A stretch of DNA of 64,000 nt, from assembly GCF_000813845.1 (NCBI RefSeq), contig NZ_JWTB01000033.1, forward strand, positions 34,405-98,404. Direction: 5' to 3'. Positions within the stretch are counted from its first letter, which is position 1. The number at the start of each line of letters is the position of its first letter. Positions 1-7,310 of this stretch are shown one piece after another. Position numbers and translations under genes: made by a program. Origin of the DNA: Pseudarthrobacter phenanthrenivorans. Lineage in GTDB: Bacteria > Actinomycetota > Actinomycetes > Actinomycetales > Micrococcaceae. The notes under the pieces were generated by a model, which saw only the letters and a program-made list of their open reading frames with translations, was not told the DNA's origin and searched no databases.

Positions 1-144
1 TCGCGGGAGTCGCTGTCCGACCTGCTGGAGCTGCGCGGTTCCGTGCACGCGCTGGACATGACCGTCAGCAGGCTGCGGTCCGCGCTTCCCGACGGCAAGC
101 TCATCGAAACGGTGGTCAAGCGCGGCTACCGGATCCGGGTCTGA
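1..144 (+). CDS. C-terminal end of a winged-helix DNA-binding protein (partial; probably HemD-type uroporphyrinogen-III synthase/regulator fusion)
   Basis: Only the last 47 codons are present, ending with TGA at 142-144. The encoded tail (ELRGSVHALDMTVSRLRSAL ... VVKRGYRI) is the recognition helix and wing of an OmpR/PhoB-type C-terminal winged helix. In Arthrobacter and relatives this domain is fused behind uroporphyrinogen-III synthase in a protein encoded near nitrite-reductase genes. The NirB-like flavoprotein just downstream fits that, but the catalytic part lies outside the window, so a plain response regulator cannot be excluded. Confidence 0.7.
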   Translation, partial: SRESLSDLLELRGSVHALDMTVSRLRSALPDGKLIETVVKRGYRIRV

Positions 145-250
145 CGTGGCCGCACCTGAGGCAGCCGCACCTGGCCACCCCGCGTCTGACGCTGCCGCAT
201 GGCCCGGGCACGGGGTGGATTGTGTCGCGCGGGCACGGAATGAGAGGTGC

Positions 251-348
251 GTCACCGGTTCTGTTACCGGCCGGTAAATACTGGCGAACAGGGGCCCGCT
301 GAACGGCAACTGCGGGGAAACACGCCGGAAAAAGCGCAGGCCTACGCT
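251..348 (+). promoter_or_regulatory. Candidate operator and promoter for the FAD oxidoreductase
   Basis: A perfect 14-bp palindrome, TTACCGGCCGGTAA, lies at 264-277. Read differently, GTTAC (263-267), GTAAA (274-278) and CGAAC (285-289) repeat every 11 bp. That spacing resembles the GTnAC-n6-GAAAC boxes of the actinobacterial nitrogen regulator GlnR. A TAnnnT-type -10 hexamer (TACGCT, 343-348) has no good -35, as expected for an activated promoter. The start codon is at 404. GlnR is an inference; the palindrome is directly visible. Confidence 0.35.
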
Positions 349-403
349 GGGTCCCATCACGAAGTTCCGGCCGCTCTCCGGCCGCCAGCGAAAGGGCCAG
401 CAC

Positions 404-1276
404 ATGTCCGCTCCGGCACCCTCCACGTCCACCTCCACCGCAACCCGCATCGTCATTGCCGGCGCCGGACCCGCCGCCCAGGCCCTGGTGGCGCAACTGG
501 ACCGCGCCCGGTTCACCGGCACCATCACGGTGCTCAGCAACCGGGACGATGCTCCGGACGGGCTGCTGGAATTGGCCTTGCTCCCCCAGGTCTCCGTCCG
601 CTTCGGCCAGCCCGCCAGCCACATTGATGCCGCGAACCGGACCGTGGCAACCGCCGACGGCATGGAATTCGCGTACGACCAGCTGGTCATCGCCACCGGC
701 TCGGCGCCCGTCGCCAACCCTGTGGACGGCGCGGCGCAGTGCCTGAGCTACTCCACCATCGACGACGCCCCGCGCATTGCCGAAGGCGTGCAGGAAGTGG
801 CCAGGGAACTGGGCCGGCGCCCGGTCGGGATCCTGGTGGGGACCGGTGCAGCGGCGGGGCAGGCGGAGGCAGTGCTGCGTGCCAAGGGCGTGCGGCCCAT
901 CCGAACCACCGCCCGGCCTGCCGCGGTCATCCCCGCCGTCGTTTCCGGCGGATCCGCTTCCTCCCTTGCTGCCTCCGCCGTGGTCTTCGAAGACGGCAGC
1001 AGCATGACCGGCGACCTGGTGGTCCTGGCGGAGGAACGGGTATCCCGGGACGACCTCGCTGCCAGTGCGGGCCTGCACACGGCCCCCGGCGGCGGCATCG
1101 TGATCAGCAGGGACTTCCGCACCTCGGTTCCGGGCATCTGGGCCATCGGTGACGCCGCAGCGTTCGACGGCGTGCGGCTGGGCCTGCTGGTGGCGGCCGC
1201 GTCCGCGGCAGGCGCCTGCGCCACCCAGTTGCTGACCGCGGCATCGGCACGGCCGGTCCTGCAGGCTGCTGCCTGA
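404..1276 (+). CDS. Short FAD-dependent pyridine nucleotide-disulphide-type oxidoreductase, NirB N-terminal-like
   Basis: A 290-residue flavoprotein. An N-terminal Rossmann motif (VIAGAGPAAQA, about residues 17-27) binds the FAD adenine. YDQLVIATGSAPV is the family's central ATG motif, and GIWAIGDAAAF near the C terminus is the second FAD motif. The expected NAD(P)H-binding glycine motif is degenerate (LVGTGAAAGQAEAV), and the C-terminal interface domain of the usual ~400-residue enzymes is missing. Nearest in layout to the flavin half of assimilatory nitrite reductase NirB, or a ferredoxin/rubredoxin reductase. The ATG at 404 follows a GAAAGGG ribosome site. Substrate and electron donor are unknown; nitrogen metabolism is suggested only by context. 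Confidence 0.75.
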   Translation: MSAPAPSTSTSTATRIVIAGAGPAAQALVAQLDRARFTGTITVLSNRDDAPDGLLELALLPQVSVRFGQPASHIDAANRTVATADGMEFAYDQLVIATGSAPVANPVDGAAQCLSYSTIDDAPRIAEGVQEVARELGRRPVGILVGTGAAAGQAEAVLRAKGVRPIRTTARPAAVIPAVVSGGSASSLAASAVVFEDGSSMTGDLVVLAEERVSRDDLAASAGLHTAPGGGIVISRDFRTSVPGIWAIGDAAAFDGVRLGLLVAAASAAGACATQLLTAASARPVLQAAA

Positions 1277-1400
1277 GCTGGGCCCGAAGGGCCGCCTGCC
1301 CGTGCCCGGACACCCTGCGCCTGGACACGCCGCGCTGTGACAAGATGGTTCCCGAAACCGAGTCAACGCCAGGCCTCCGCGGCCCTTCGAGAGGACCATC

Positions 1401-2120
1401 ATGAGCAACGAAGCCACCGTGCACCCAGGCACCGACCAGCCTGCCGGACCCGCGGACATCGCCTCCTTCATCGACCACACGCTGCTCAAGCCCGAGGCCT
1501 CCGAAGCGGACGTGCTGAAGGTCTGCGCCGAAGCCGCCGAGTACGGGTTCAAGTCTGTCTGCGTCAACCCCATCTGGGTCAAGACCGTCACCACCGCCCT
1601 CAAGGGTTCCGGTGTCCTGGCCTGCTCCGTGGTGGGCTTTCCGCTGGGGGCAACGCCCACCGACGTGAAGTCCTTCGAAGCCCGCGGCGCCGTGCTGGAC
1701 GGCGCGGATGAGGTTGACATGGTGATCAACATCGCCGCCGCCCGGGCCGGGGACAAGGGTGCGCTGGTGGAGGACATTGCCGCCGTTGCCGAAACGGTGC
1801 ACGCGGGCGGCGCCATCCTGAAAGTCATCATCGAAACGGCCCTCCTGACGGATGAGCAGAAGGTGCTGGCCTGCCAGGCGGCCGTGGAGGCCGGGGCCGA
1901 CTTCGTCAAGACGTCAACCGGGTTCAACGGCGGCGGCGCAACCGTGCATGACGTGGCCCTGATGCGCAGGACGGTGGGCCCGGACCTGGGCGTCAAGGCC
2001 TCCGGCGGTGTGCGGTCCCTGGCTGACGCGCAGGCTATGATTGCAGCAGGTGCAACACGTATTGGTGCCAGCTCCGGGATTGCCATCGTCAAGGGTGAAC
2101 AGGGTTCAGCCGCTTACTGA
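1401..2120 (+). CDS. deoC: Deoxyribose-phosphate aldolase
   Basis: Cleaves 2-deoxyribose-5-phosphate into glyceraldehyde-3-phosphate and acetaldehyde, in deoxynucleoside catabolism in the cytosol. The 239-residue TIM barrel has the whole DeoC signature: FIDHTLLKPEA (23-33), GFPLGAT (79-85), DEVDMVIN (103-110), the Schiff-base lysine in DFVKTSTGF (Lys170), and the second active-site lysine in GVKASGGVRS (Lys199). The ATG follows GAGAGGACCATC. Its length is normal for short actinobacterial DeoC. No other deo genes adjoin it, so it is probably transcribed alone or with the small membrane protein 51 bases downstream. Confidence 0.97.
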   Translation: MSNEATVHPGTDQPAGPADIASFIDHTLLKPEASEADVLKVCAEAAEYGFKSVCVNPIWVKTVTTALKGSGVLACSVVGFPLGATPTDVKSFEARGAVLDGADEVDMVINIAAARAGDKGALVEDIAAVAETVHAGGAILKVIIETALLTDEQKVLACQAAVEAGADFVKTSTGFNGGGATVHDVALMRRTVGPDLGVKASGGVRSLADAQAMIAAGATRIGASSGIAIVKGEQGSAAY

Positions 2121-2171
2121 CCGGCACCGGAAGCCGCCACAGATGACGCCCCCCGGGGCCGAGGAGGAAAC

Positions 2172-2435
2172 ATGTCCAGCCAGATCAACGCGTCCAGCCG
2201 GGACTCGGCGTCCAACCAGGAAGCCGTCCGGACCCCGCAGAACGAGAACACCCTGGCGGGCAGCCTGGTCCTCTTCGTGGTCTGCTTTGCCCTGTTCCTG
2301 GGCGCCATCTATTCGCTGTCCTTCCTCACGTTGGACAACCCGTGGCCCATGGCCGTGTGCCTGCTCCTCTTTGCGCTGGCGTTCTGGATTCCGCTGACTG
2401 TCTTCGGCCGCTCCGACTCCGCCGGCGAGCACTAA
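2172..2435 (+). CDS. Small two-helix membrane protein, hypothetical
   Basis: An 87-residue protein preceded by a very strong ribosome site (GAGGAGGAAAC before the ATG). Residues 1-27 are polar. Two hydrophobic helices follow (about 31-53, LVLFVVCFALFLGAIYSL, and 58-77, with a PWPM turn between), and the tail is short and charged. I recognise no family. It follows deoC on the same strand by 51 bases and is closed by the terminator at 2459-2489, so the two genes may share a transcript. Function unknown. Confidence 0.75.
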   Translation: MSSQINASSRDSASNQEAVRTPQNENTLAGSLVLFVVCFALFLGAIYSLSFLTLDNPWPMAVCLLLFALAFWIPLTVFGRSDSAGEH

Positions 2436-2458
2436 GCTCCACGCAAGTACCAGCATCC

Positions 2459-2489
2459 AAAGGACCCCGGACACTGTCCGGGGTCCTTT
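2459..2489. terminator. Bidirectional intrinsic-type terminator
   Basis: A perfect 15-bp inverted repeat (AAAGGACCCCGGACA, 2459-2473, against TGTCCGGGGTCCTTT, 2475-2489) lies between the convergent small membrane protein gene and the DUF457-type gene. Its A/T-flanked GC stem can act on either strand. Confidence 0.75.
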
Positions 2490-2542
2490 GCTGTTCTGGG
2501 TCCTTTGCTGTTCTGGGTCCTTTGCTGTCCGGGGTCCTTTGC
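2475..2542. repeat. 17-bp tandem repeat, four copies, derived from the terminator arm
   Basis: Units start at 2475, 2492, 2509 and 2526. The outer two read TGTCCGGGGTCCTTTGC and the inner two TGTTCTGGGTCCTTTGC. A partial fifth unit follows at 2543. The first unit is also the 3' arm of the hairpin at 2459-2489, so the array looks like repeated duplication of a terminator arm. Confidence 0.9.
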
Positions 2543-2568
2543 TGTCCGCTGCCAGCCGCTGAAGGAGC

Positions 2569-3381
2569 CTAGAACAAGAGCCTGATCCAGGCACCCGCTG
2601 CGGCCGCCACCGGTCCCCAGTGGTGCTGGGCGATGGCCCACCCCGCCATGGACATGCCCACCATGGCGTACGCACTCACGGGGATCAGCACCAGCCATTC
2701 CCGTTTGGAACCGGCCCGCCCGAGCAGGGGCACGGACAGGGCGCCGTTGGGCCGCCACACATTCCGCAGCAACGGCAGGCGGCGCATGGGCTTCGGCGGC
2801 CGGACCACCAGTGGCCACAGCAGCGGCACTCCCCCGGTGGTGATGAGGTCGCCCACGATGTGCACCACCACGCCAATCAGCATGGACGTGGGCAGCCAGG
2901 TCCATTGTTCCGGCGCGTACACCGTCACCAGGCCCGCCATGACCAGCGCGAAGATCCAGTTCGAGACGAACCCGCTTTTGGGAAAGAGTTTCAACGCCTT
3001 CGCTGCGATGTTGATCAGGAACATACACAGCAGTCCCGCGCCCACCGACAACCTCCCCCAGCCGGTGTCCATGTGCACCTGTGACGCCAGGCCGGCCAGG
3101 AACACGAACACGGCCGCTCCCAGGATCGAATGCGTGCCCTGCCGGTGCCCGCCGCTGGCGTTTTCAATGCCGCGTGCGATCGCGTTGGACAGCGGCGGCA
3201 GCGAGTGCGCCACGGTGCTGGACCGGTGGTCCCAGTCGCAGACCAACGCGGTACCGGCGGTGGCCATGCCGCCGATGAGGATGCCGGTGGGATCCAGCGG
3301 GTACCAGCCCAGGGTGTAGGGTCCGGTGGACGCAACAGCTACCCACGCCGCGGCTCCCGACGCGGCGTGATGACCTCCCAT
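2569..3381 (-). CDS. DUF457/YdjM-type membrane-bound metal-dependent hydrolase
   Basis: A 270-residue integral membrane protein of the LexA-regulated YdjM/DUF457 group. The family's N-terminal histidine/aspartate pattern is present: MGGHHAASGAA, CDWDHRSSTVAHSL and GGHRQGTHS. About five hydrophobic helices follow. The residues are thought to bind metal; the substrate is unknown. The ATG at 3381 sits behind TAGGAC; a TTG three bases upstream is also in frame. It begins only 6 bases after the mfd stop, so it is probably co-transcribed with mfd. A LexA/SOS link is known for YdjM, but no LexA box was found here. Confidence 0.8.
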   Translation of the reverse strand: MGGHHAASGAAAWVAVASTGPYTLGWYPLDPTGILIGGMATAGTALVCDWDHRSSTVAHSLPPLSNAIARGIENASGGHRQGTHSILGAAVFVFLAGLASQVHMDTGWGRLSVGAGLLCMFLINIAAKALKLFPKSGFVSNWIFALVMAGLVTVYAPEQWTWLPTSMLIGVVVHIVGDLITTGGVPLLWPLVVRPPKPMRRLPLLRNVWRPNGALSVPLLGRAGSKREWLVLIPVSAYAMVGMSMAGWAIAQHHWGPVAAAAGAWIRLLF

Positions 3382-3387
3382 CAAGTC

Positions 3388-6300
3388 CTAGCTCACCGCC
3401 AGCGGCGCGTCGGAGAAAATGTTGCGGATGACGCCGTTGGCCCACTCCAGGATTTCGGCGTCCTGCAGGTCCCTGCCGCCGATCCGGGCCGTCTTCGGCT
3501 TGGGTATGAGGATGGCGTCCAGGGCCGGCTTGGACTGCGAGCCCGGGTACATCCGGTTCAGCCGCATGGTCTTGGATTCCGGGAGCGATGCCGGGGAGAA
3601 CTTGATGAAGTTTCCCTGCAGCGCGACGTCGGACAGACCGGCCTCGCGGGCCGCGACCCGGAAGCGCGCCACGGCCACCAGGTTCTGGGCCGGCAGCGGA
3701 AGCTCGCCGTAGCGGTCCACGAGTTCGGCCTGCACCTCGTCAATGGCCTCGTCCGTCAGCGCGGCGGCAAGCTTCCGGTAGGCTTCCAGCCGCAGCCGTT
3801 CGCCGGGGACGTAGTCGTGCGGCAGGTGCGCGTTGACCGGAAGCTCAATCTTCATCTCGGCGGCCTTTTCCTCGGCCTCGCCGCGGAAGTCCGCCACGGC
3901 TTCGCCCACCAGGCGGATGTACAGGTCGAATCCCACGCCCTGGATGTGTCCTGACTGCTCCCCGCCGAGCAGGTTGCCTGCCCCGCGGATCTCCAGGTCC
4001 TTCATGGCCAGCTGCATGCCGGCACCGAGTTCGTTGTGCGCAGCAACGGCCTTGAGCCGCTCCAGCGCCACCTCGCCCAGTGGTTTCTCGGACGGGTACA
4101 GGAAGTACGCATAGGCGCGTTCCCGGCCCCGGCCCACACGGCCGCGGAGCTGGTGCAGCTGGGACAGGCCGTACTTGTCCGCCCCGTCCACGATCAGGGT
4201 GTTGGCGTTGGAGATGTCCAGCCCGGTCTCGATGATGGTGGTGCAGACCAGGACGTCGAATCTCTTCTCCCAGAAGTCCACGATGATCTGCTCCAGGCGG
4301 CTCTCGGACATCTTGCCGTGTGCCACCTCCACCCTGGCTTCCGGGACCAGTTCACGGATCTTCGCGGCTGTCCGTTCGATGGTGGAGACGCGGTTGTGGA
4401 CGAAGAAGACCTGGCCCTCGCGCATCAGCTCGCGGCGGATGGCGGCGGAGGTCTGCTTGTCCGTGTACGGGCCCACGTAGGTCAGCACCGGGTGCCGTTC
4501 CTCCGGTGGGGTGGCGAGCGTTGAGGTTTCCCGGATCCCGGTCAGCGACATTTCCAGGGTGCGCGGAATGGGGGTGGCACTCATGGCCAGCACATCCACG
4601 TTGGTGCGCATCTTTTTCAGCGCTTCCTTGTGCTCGACGCCGAACCGCTGCTCCTCGTCCACGATCACCAGGCCAAGGTCCTTGAACTCGAAATCCTTGG
4701 CCAGCAGCCTGTGGGTGCCGATCACCACGTCCACGGCTCCGCTCTTGACGCCTTCGGCCGTTTCCTTTGCCTCCTTGGCGCTCTGGAACCGGGACAGCGG
4801 GCGGACGCGGAGCGGGAAGCCGGAGAAGCGTTCGGTGAATGTTTCATAGTGCTGCTGGGCCAGCAGCGTGGTGGGCACCAGCACGGCCACCTGCTTACCG
4901 TCCTGCACCGCCTTGAACGCGGCGCGGACCGCGATCTCGGTCTTGCCGTAGCCGACGTCGCCGGACACCAACCGGTCCATGGGGATTTCCCGCTCCATGT
5001 CCGCCTTGACCTCGTTGATGGTGGTCAGCTGGTCGGGCGTCTCGACGTAGGGGAAGGCTTCCTCCAGTTCGCGCTGCCAGGGGGTGTCGGGGCCAAACGC
5101 ATGCCCGCGGGACGCCATCCGGGCCGAGTACAGCCGGATCAGCTCACCGGCGATCTCCTTGACGGCCTTGCGGGCCTTGGACTTGGTGCTGGCCCAGTCC
5201 GCGCCGCCCATTTTGCTCAGGACCGGGGTGTCGCCGCCAACGTAGCGGGTCACCTGGTCCAACTGGTCGGTGGGAACGAACAGGCGGTCGCCGGGTGCAC
5301 CGCGCTTGGCGGGCGCGTATTCCAGGACCAGGTATTCGCGCACCCCGTCGCCGCCGCCAGCCACCTTGCGCTGGATGAGCTCCACGAACCGGCCGATGCC
5401 GTGCTGCTCGTGCACCACATGGTCGCCCGCCACCAGCTGCAGGGGGTCGACGGCGTTGCGGCGCTTGGAGGGCATCCGCCGCATGTCCTTGGTGGACCCG
5501 GCAGAGGTGCGGCCCAGCAGGTCGGCTTCGGTGAGCAGGCCGAGTTTGAGACCGTCCAGGACGAAACCACGGCCGACGACGGCAGTGGTCACCTCGATGA
5601 TGCCCGGCTGGGGCTCGTGGTCCAGGCTGTCCACGCGGGCACACGGGATGTCGTTTTCGTGGAAAAGTTCCGCCAGGCGCTGGGCCGGCCCGGGGCCTTC
5701 GGTGGCCACCACGATCCGCCACTGGTCCCGGACATGGGAGCCGATAAAGTCCATCATCTCCGCCACGTCCCCCTGGTAGCCGCGGGGTTCCCGGGCGTGC
5801 AGGTTCAGGACGTCGATCTCGGGGAGCAGTTCCGCGTCCTGCGCCAGGGACGTGATGGACCACCAGGACACCCCGTGGGCCAGGGCCGATCCGCGGGTTT
5901 CAGCCAGCGAGCGGAAGCTCGCCGAATGCAGCGCCGCGCTGGCCTGCGAGCTGAGGTCCAAGGGAGCGGCCCCGCCGTCGGACGCGGTGGACCAGGCGGC
6001 CTCGAGGAACTCCTCGTTGGTGGCGGCGAGGTCGTGTGCGCGGGTGCGGACCTTCTCCGGTTCGACCACCACGGCGATCGAATCCGCCGGCAGCTGGTCC
6101 ACGAACGGGACCATGGCATCCACCAGCACCGGAGCGAGGGATTCCATGCCCTCCACGGCAATGCCGCCGGCGATCTTTTCCAGCATGTCCGCCGCAGCAG
6201 GAAGCTGGGCCTTCAGGGTGGCTGCCCGGGACATGACCGATGGGGTGATGAGGATCTCCCGGCACGGCGGGGCGTGCAGTTCGGTGGGGTGGTGGATGCC

Positions 6301-7098
6301 CGGAGCGGACAGCGAGCGCTGGTCGGCCACGGCGAACCAGCGCATCTGGTCCACTTCGTCCCCGAAAAACTCGACGCGGATGGGGTGGTCCTCGGTGGGC
6401 GGGAAGACGTCGATGATGCCGCCGCGGACGGCGAATTCGCCGCGGTGGGTCACCATGTCCACGCGCGCATAGGCGGCATCGGCGAGGCTCTTCACCACGC
6501 TGGTGAACGGAACGTCCTGGCCTACTTTGAGGGTGACCGGGACCAGGTCCCCCAGGCCCGCCACGACGGGCTGGACCACGGCGCGGACGGGAGCGACGAC
6601 GACGCGCAGCCGCCCCGCCGTCGAACTTTCCGGATGTGCCAGCCGGCGCAGCACGGACAGCCGCCGGCCCACCGTGTCCGAGCGCGGCGACAACCGTTCG
6701 TGCGGGAGGGTTTCCCAGCTGGGAAATTCGGCGACGGCGTCTGCCGGCAGGTAGGCCCGCAGCGCTGCGGCCAGGTCCTCGGCCTCGCGGCCGGTGGCGG
6801 TGACCGCCAGCACCACGCCGGGTTCCGCGCCGTCGGCCGTTGCAGTGAGGCCGTCCGCCATCTCCGCGAGGAGGACGGGCCGCAGGCCGGCGGGGGCACT
6901 GATCTGGTAGTCCTGCCCCCGGACGGCGAAGCCCCTGGCGGCCTCGGCCCGGACGCGTCTGAACGTCTGGTCCGGCTCGAGGGCGCGGCGCAGCCCGTCC
7001 AGTGCCGGGCCCCGGCCTGCTGTGCCCGTGCCGGTCTTGCCTGTGCTGGTCTTGCCGGTGCTGGATTTGCCGGCGGCGGACGGGCCGGAAAGACTCAT
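3388..7098 (-). CDS. mfd: Transcription-repair coupling factor Mfd
   Basis: An ATP-driven translocase that removes RNA polymerase stalled at DNA damage and recruits UvrA for strand-specific excision repair. The 1236-residue protein has the UvrB-like N-terminal module, the RNA-polymerase-interacting domain, and a RecG-like helicase with GDVGYGKTEIA (Walker A), VIVDEEQRFG (DEEQ box), MSATPIPRTLEMSL and QLRGRVGRGRERAYAYF, then the C-terminal TRCF domain. I chose the ATG at 7098 because CAGGAG lies 8 bases upstream; in-frame starts at 7122 and 7200 lack a ribosome site. An unusual STGK-type repeat follows the start (see 7024-7068). In actinobacteria mfd lies close to glmU and a TetR gene, as here. 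Confidence 0.97.
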   Translation of the reverse strand: MSLSGPSAAGKSSTGKTSTGKTGTGTAGRGPALDGLRRALEPDQTFRRVRAEAARGFAVRGQDYQISAPAGLRPVLLAEMADGLTATADGAEPGVVLAVTATGREAEDLAAALRAYLPADAVAEFPSWETLPHERLSPRSDTVGRRLSVLRRLAHPESSTAGRLRVVVAPVRAVVQPVVAGLGDLVPVTLKVGQDVPFTSVVKSLADAAYARVDMVTHRGEFAVRGGIIDVFPPTEDHPIRVEFFGDEVDQMRWFAVADQRSLSAPGIHHPTELHAPPCREILITPSVMSRAATLKAQLPAAADMLEKIAGGIAVEGMESLAPVLVDAMVPFVDQLPADSIAVVVEPEKVRTRAHDLAATNEEFLEAAWSTASDGGAAPLDLSSQASAALHSASFRSLAETRGSALAHGVSWWSITSLAQDAELLPEIDVLNLHAREPRGYQGDVAEMMDFIGSHVRDQWRIVVATEGPGPAQRLAELFHENDIPCARVDSLDHEPQPGIIEVTTAVVGRGFVLDGLKLGLLTEADLLGRTSAGSTKDMRRMPSKRRNAVDPLQLVAGDHVVHEQHGIGRFVELIQRKVAGGGDGVREYLVLEYAPAKRGAPGDRLFVPTDQLDQVTRYVGGDTPVLSKMGGADWASTKSKARKAVKEIAGELIRLYSARMASRGHAFGPDTPWQRELEEAFPYVETPDQLTTINEVKADMEREIPMDRLVSGDVGYGKTEIAVRAAFKAVQDGKQVAVLVPTTLLAQQHYETFTERFSGFPLRVRPLSRFQSAKEAKETAEGVKSGAVDVVIGTHRLLAKDFEFKDLGLVIVDEEQRFGVEHKEALKKMRTNVDVLAMSATPIPRTLEMSLTGIRETSTLATPPEERHPVLTYVGPYTDKQTSAAIRRELMREGQVFFVHNRVSTIERTAAKIRELVPEARVEVAHGKMSESRLEQIIVDFWEKRFDVLVCTTIIETGLDISNANTLIVDGADKYGLSQLHQLRGRVGRGRERAYAYFLYPSEKPLGEVALERLKAVAAHNELGAGMQLAMKDLEIRGAGNLLGGEQSGHIQGVGFDLYIRLVGEAVADFRGEAEEKAAEMKIELPVNAHLPHDYVPGERLRLEAYRKLAAALTDEAIDEVQAELVDRYGELPLPAQNLVAVARFRVAAREAGLSDVALQGNFIKFSPASLPESKTMRLNRMYPGSQSKPALDAILIPKPKTARIGGRDLQDAEILEWANGVIRNIFSDAPLAVS
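7024..7068 (-). repeat. 15-bp coding minisatellite in the mfd N-terminus
   Basis: Three consecutive 15-bp units (boundaries 7024, 7039 and 7054 on the plus strand) encode KSSTG, KTSTG and KTGTG in the disordered leader of Mfd. The units differ at two or three positions each. Confidence 0.85.
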
Positions 7099-7310
7099 GG
7101 CAGAAACTCCTGTGGTGTTCATGGGGATCGCAGGCAACGCGAAAACCCGAAATTCGCTGCGAATCCCGGGTATACCCAGCCTACCGCGCAGGAGCGACAT
7201 GGCGGGGCGGCGGCTGCGGGCCTAGGCTGGCAGGGCCACGCCAAATTCGATCGGAACAGCCGTCCGGACGGGCTGCCGCTCCGAACCCCTTGGGACGAAC
7301 AGGAGCCAGC

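Noticed and set aside
1281..1293. GGCCC/GGGCC hairpin after the FAD oxidoreductase
   Set aside because: Only 5 bp with no T-run; expected by chance in this DNA.
116..2092. Long minus-strand open frame opposite the FAD oxidoreductase and deoC
   Set aside because: It lies antisense to two well-supported genes and its translation has no family signature, a typical high-GC shadow frame.
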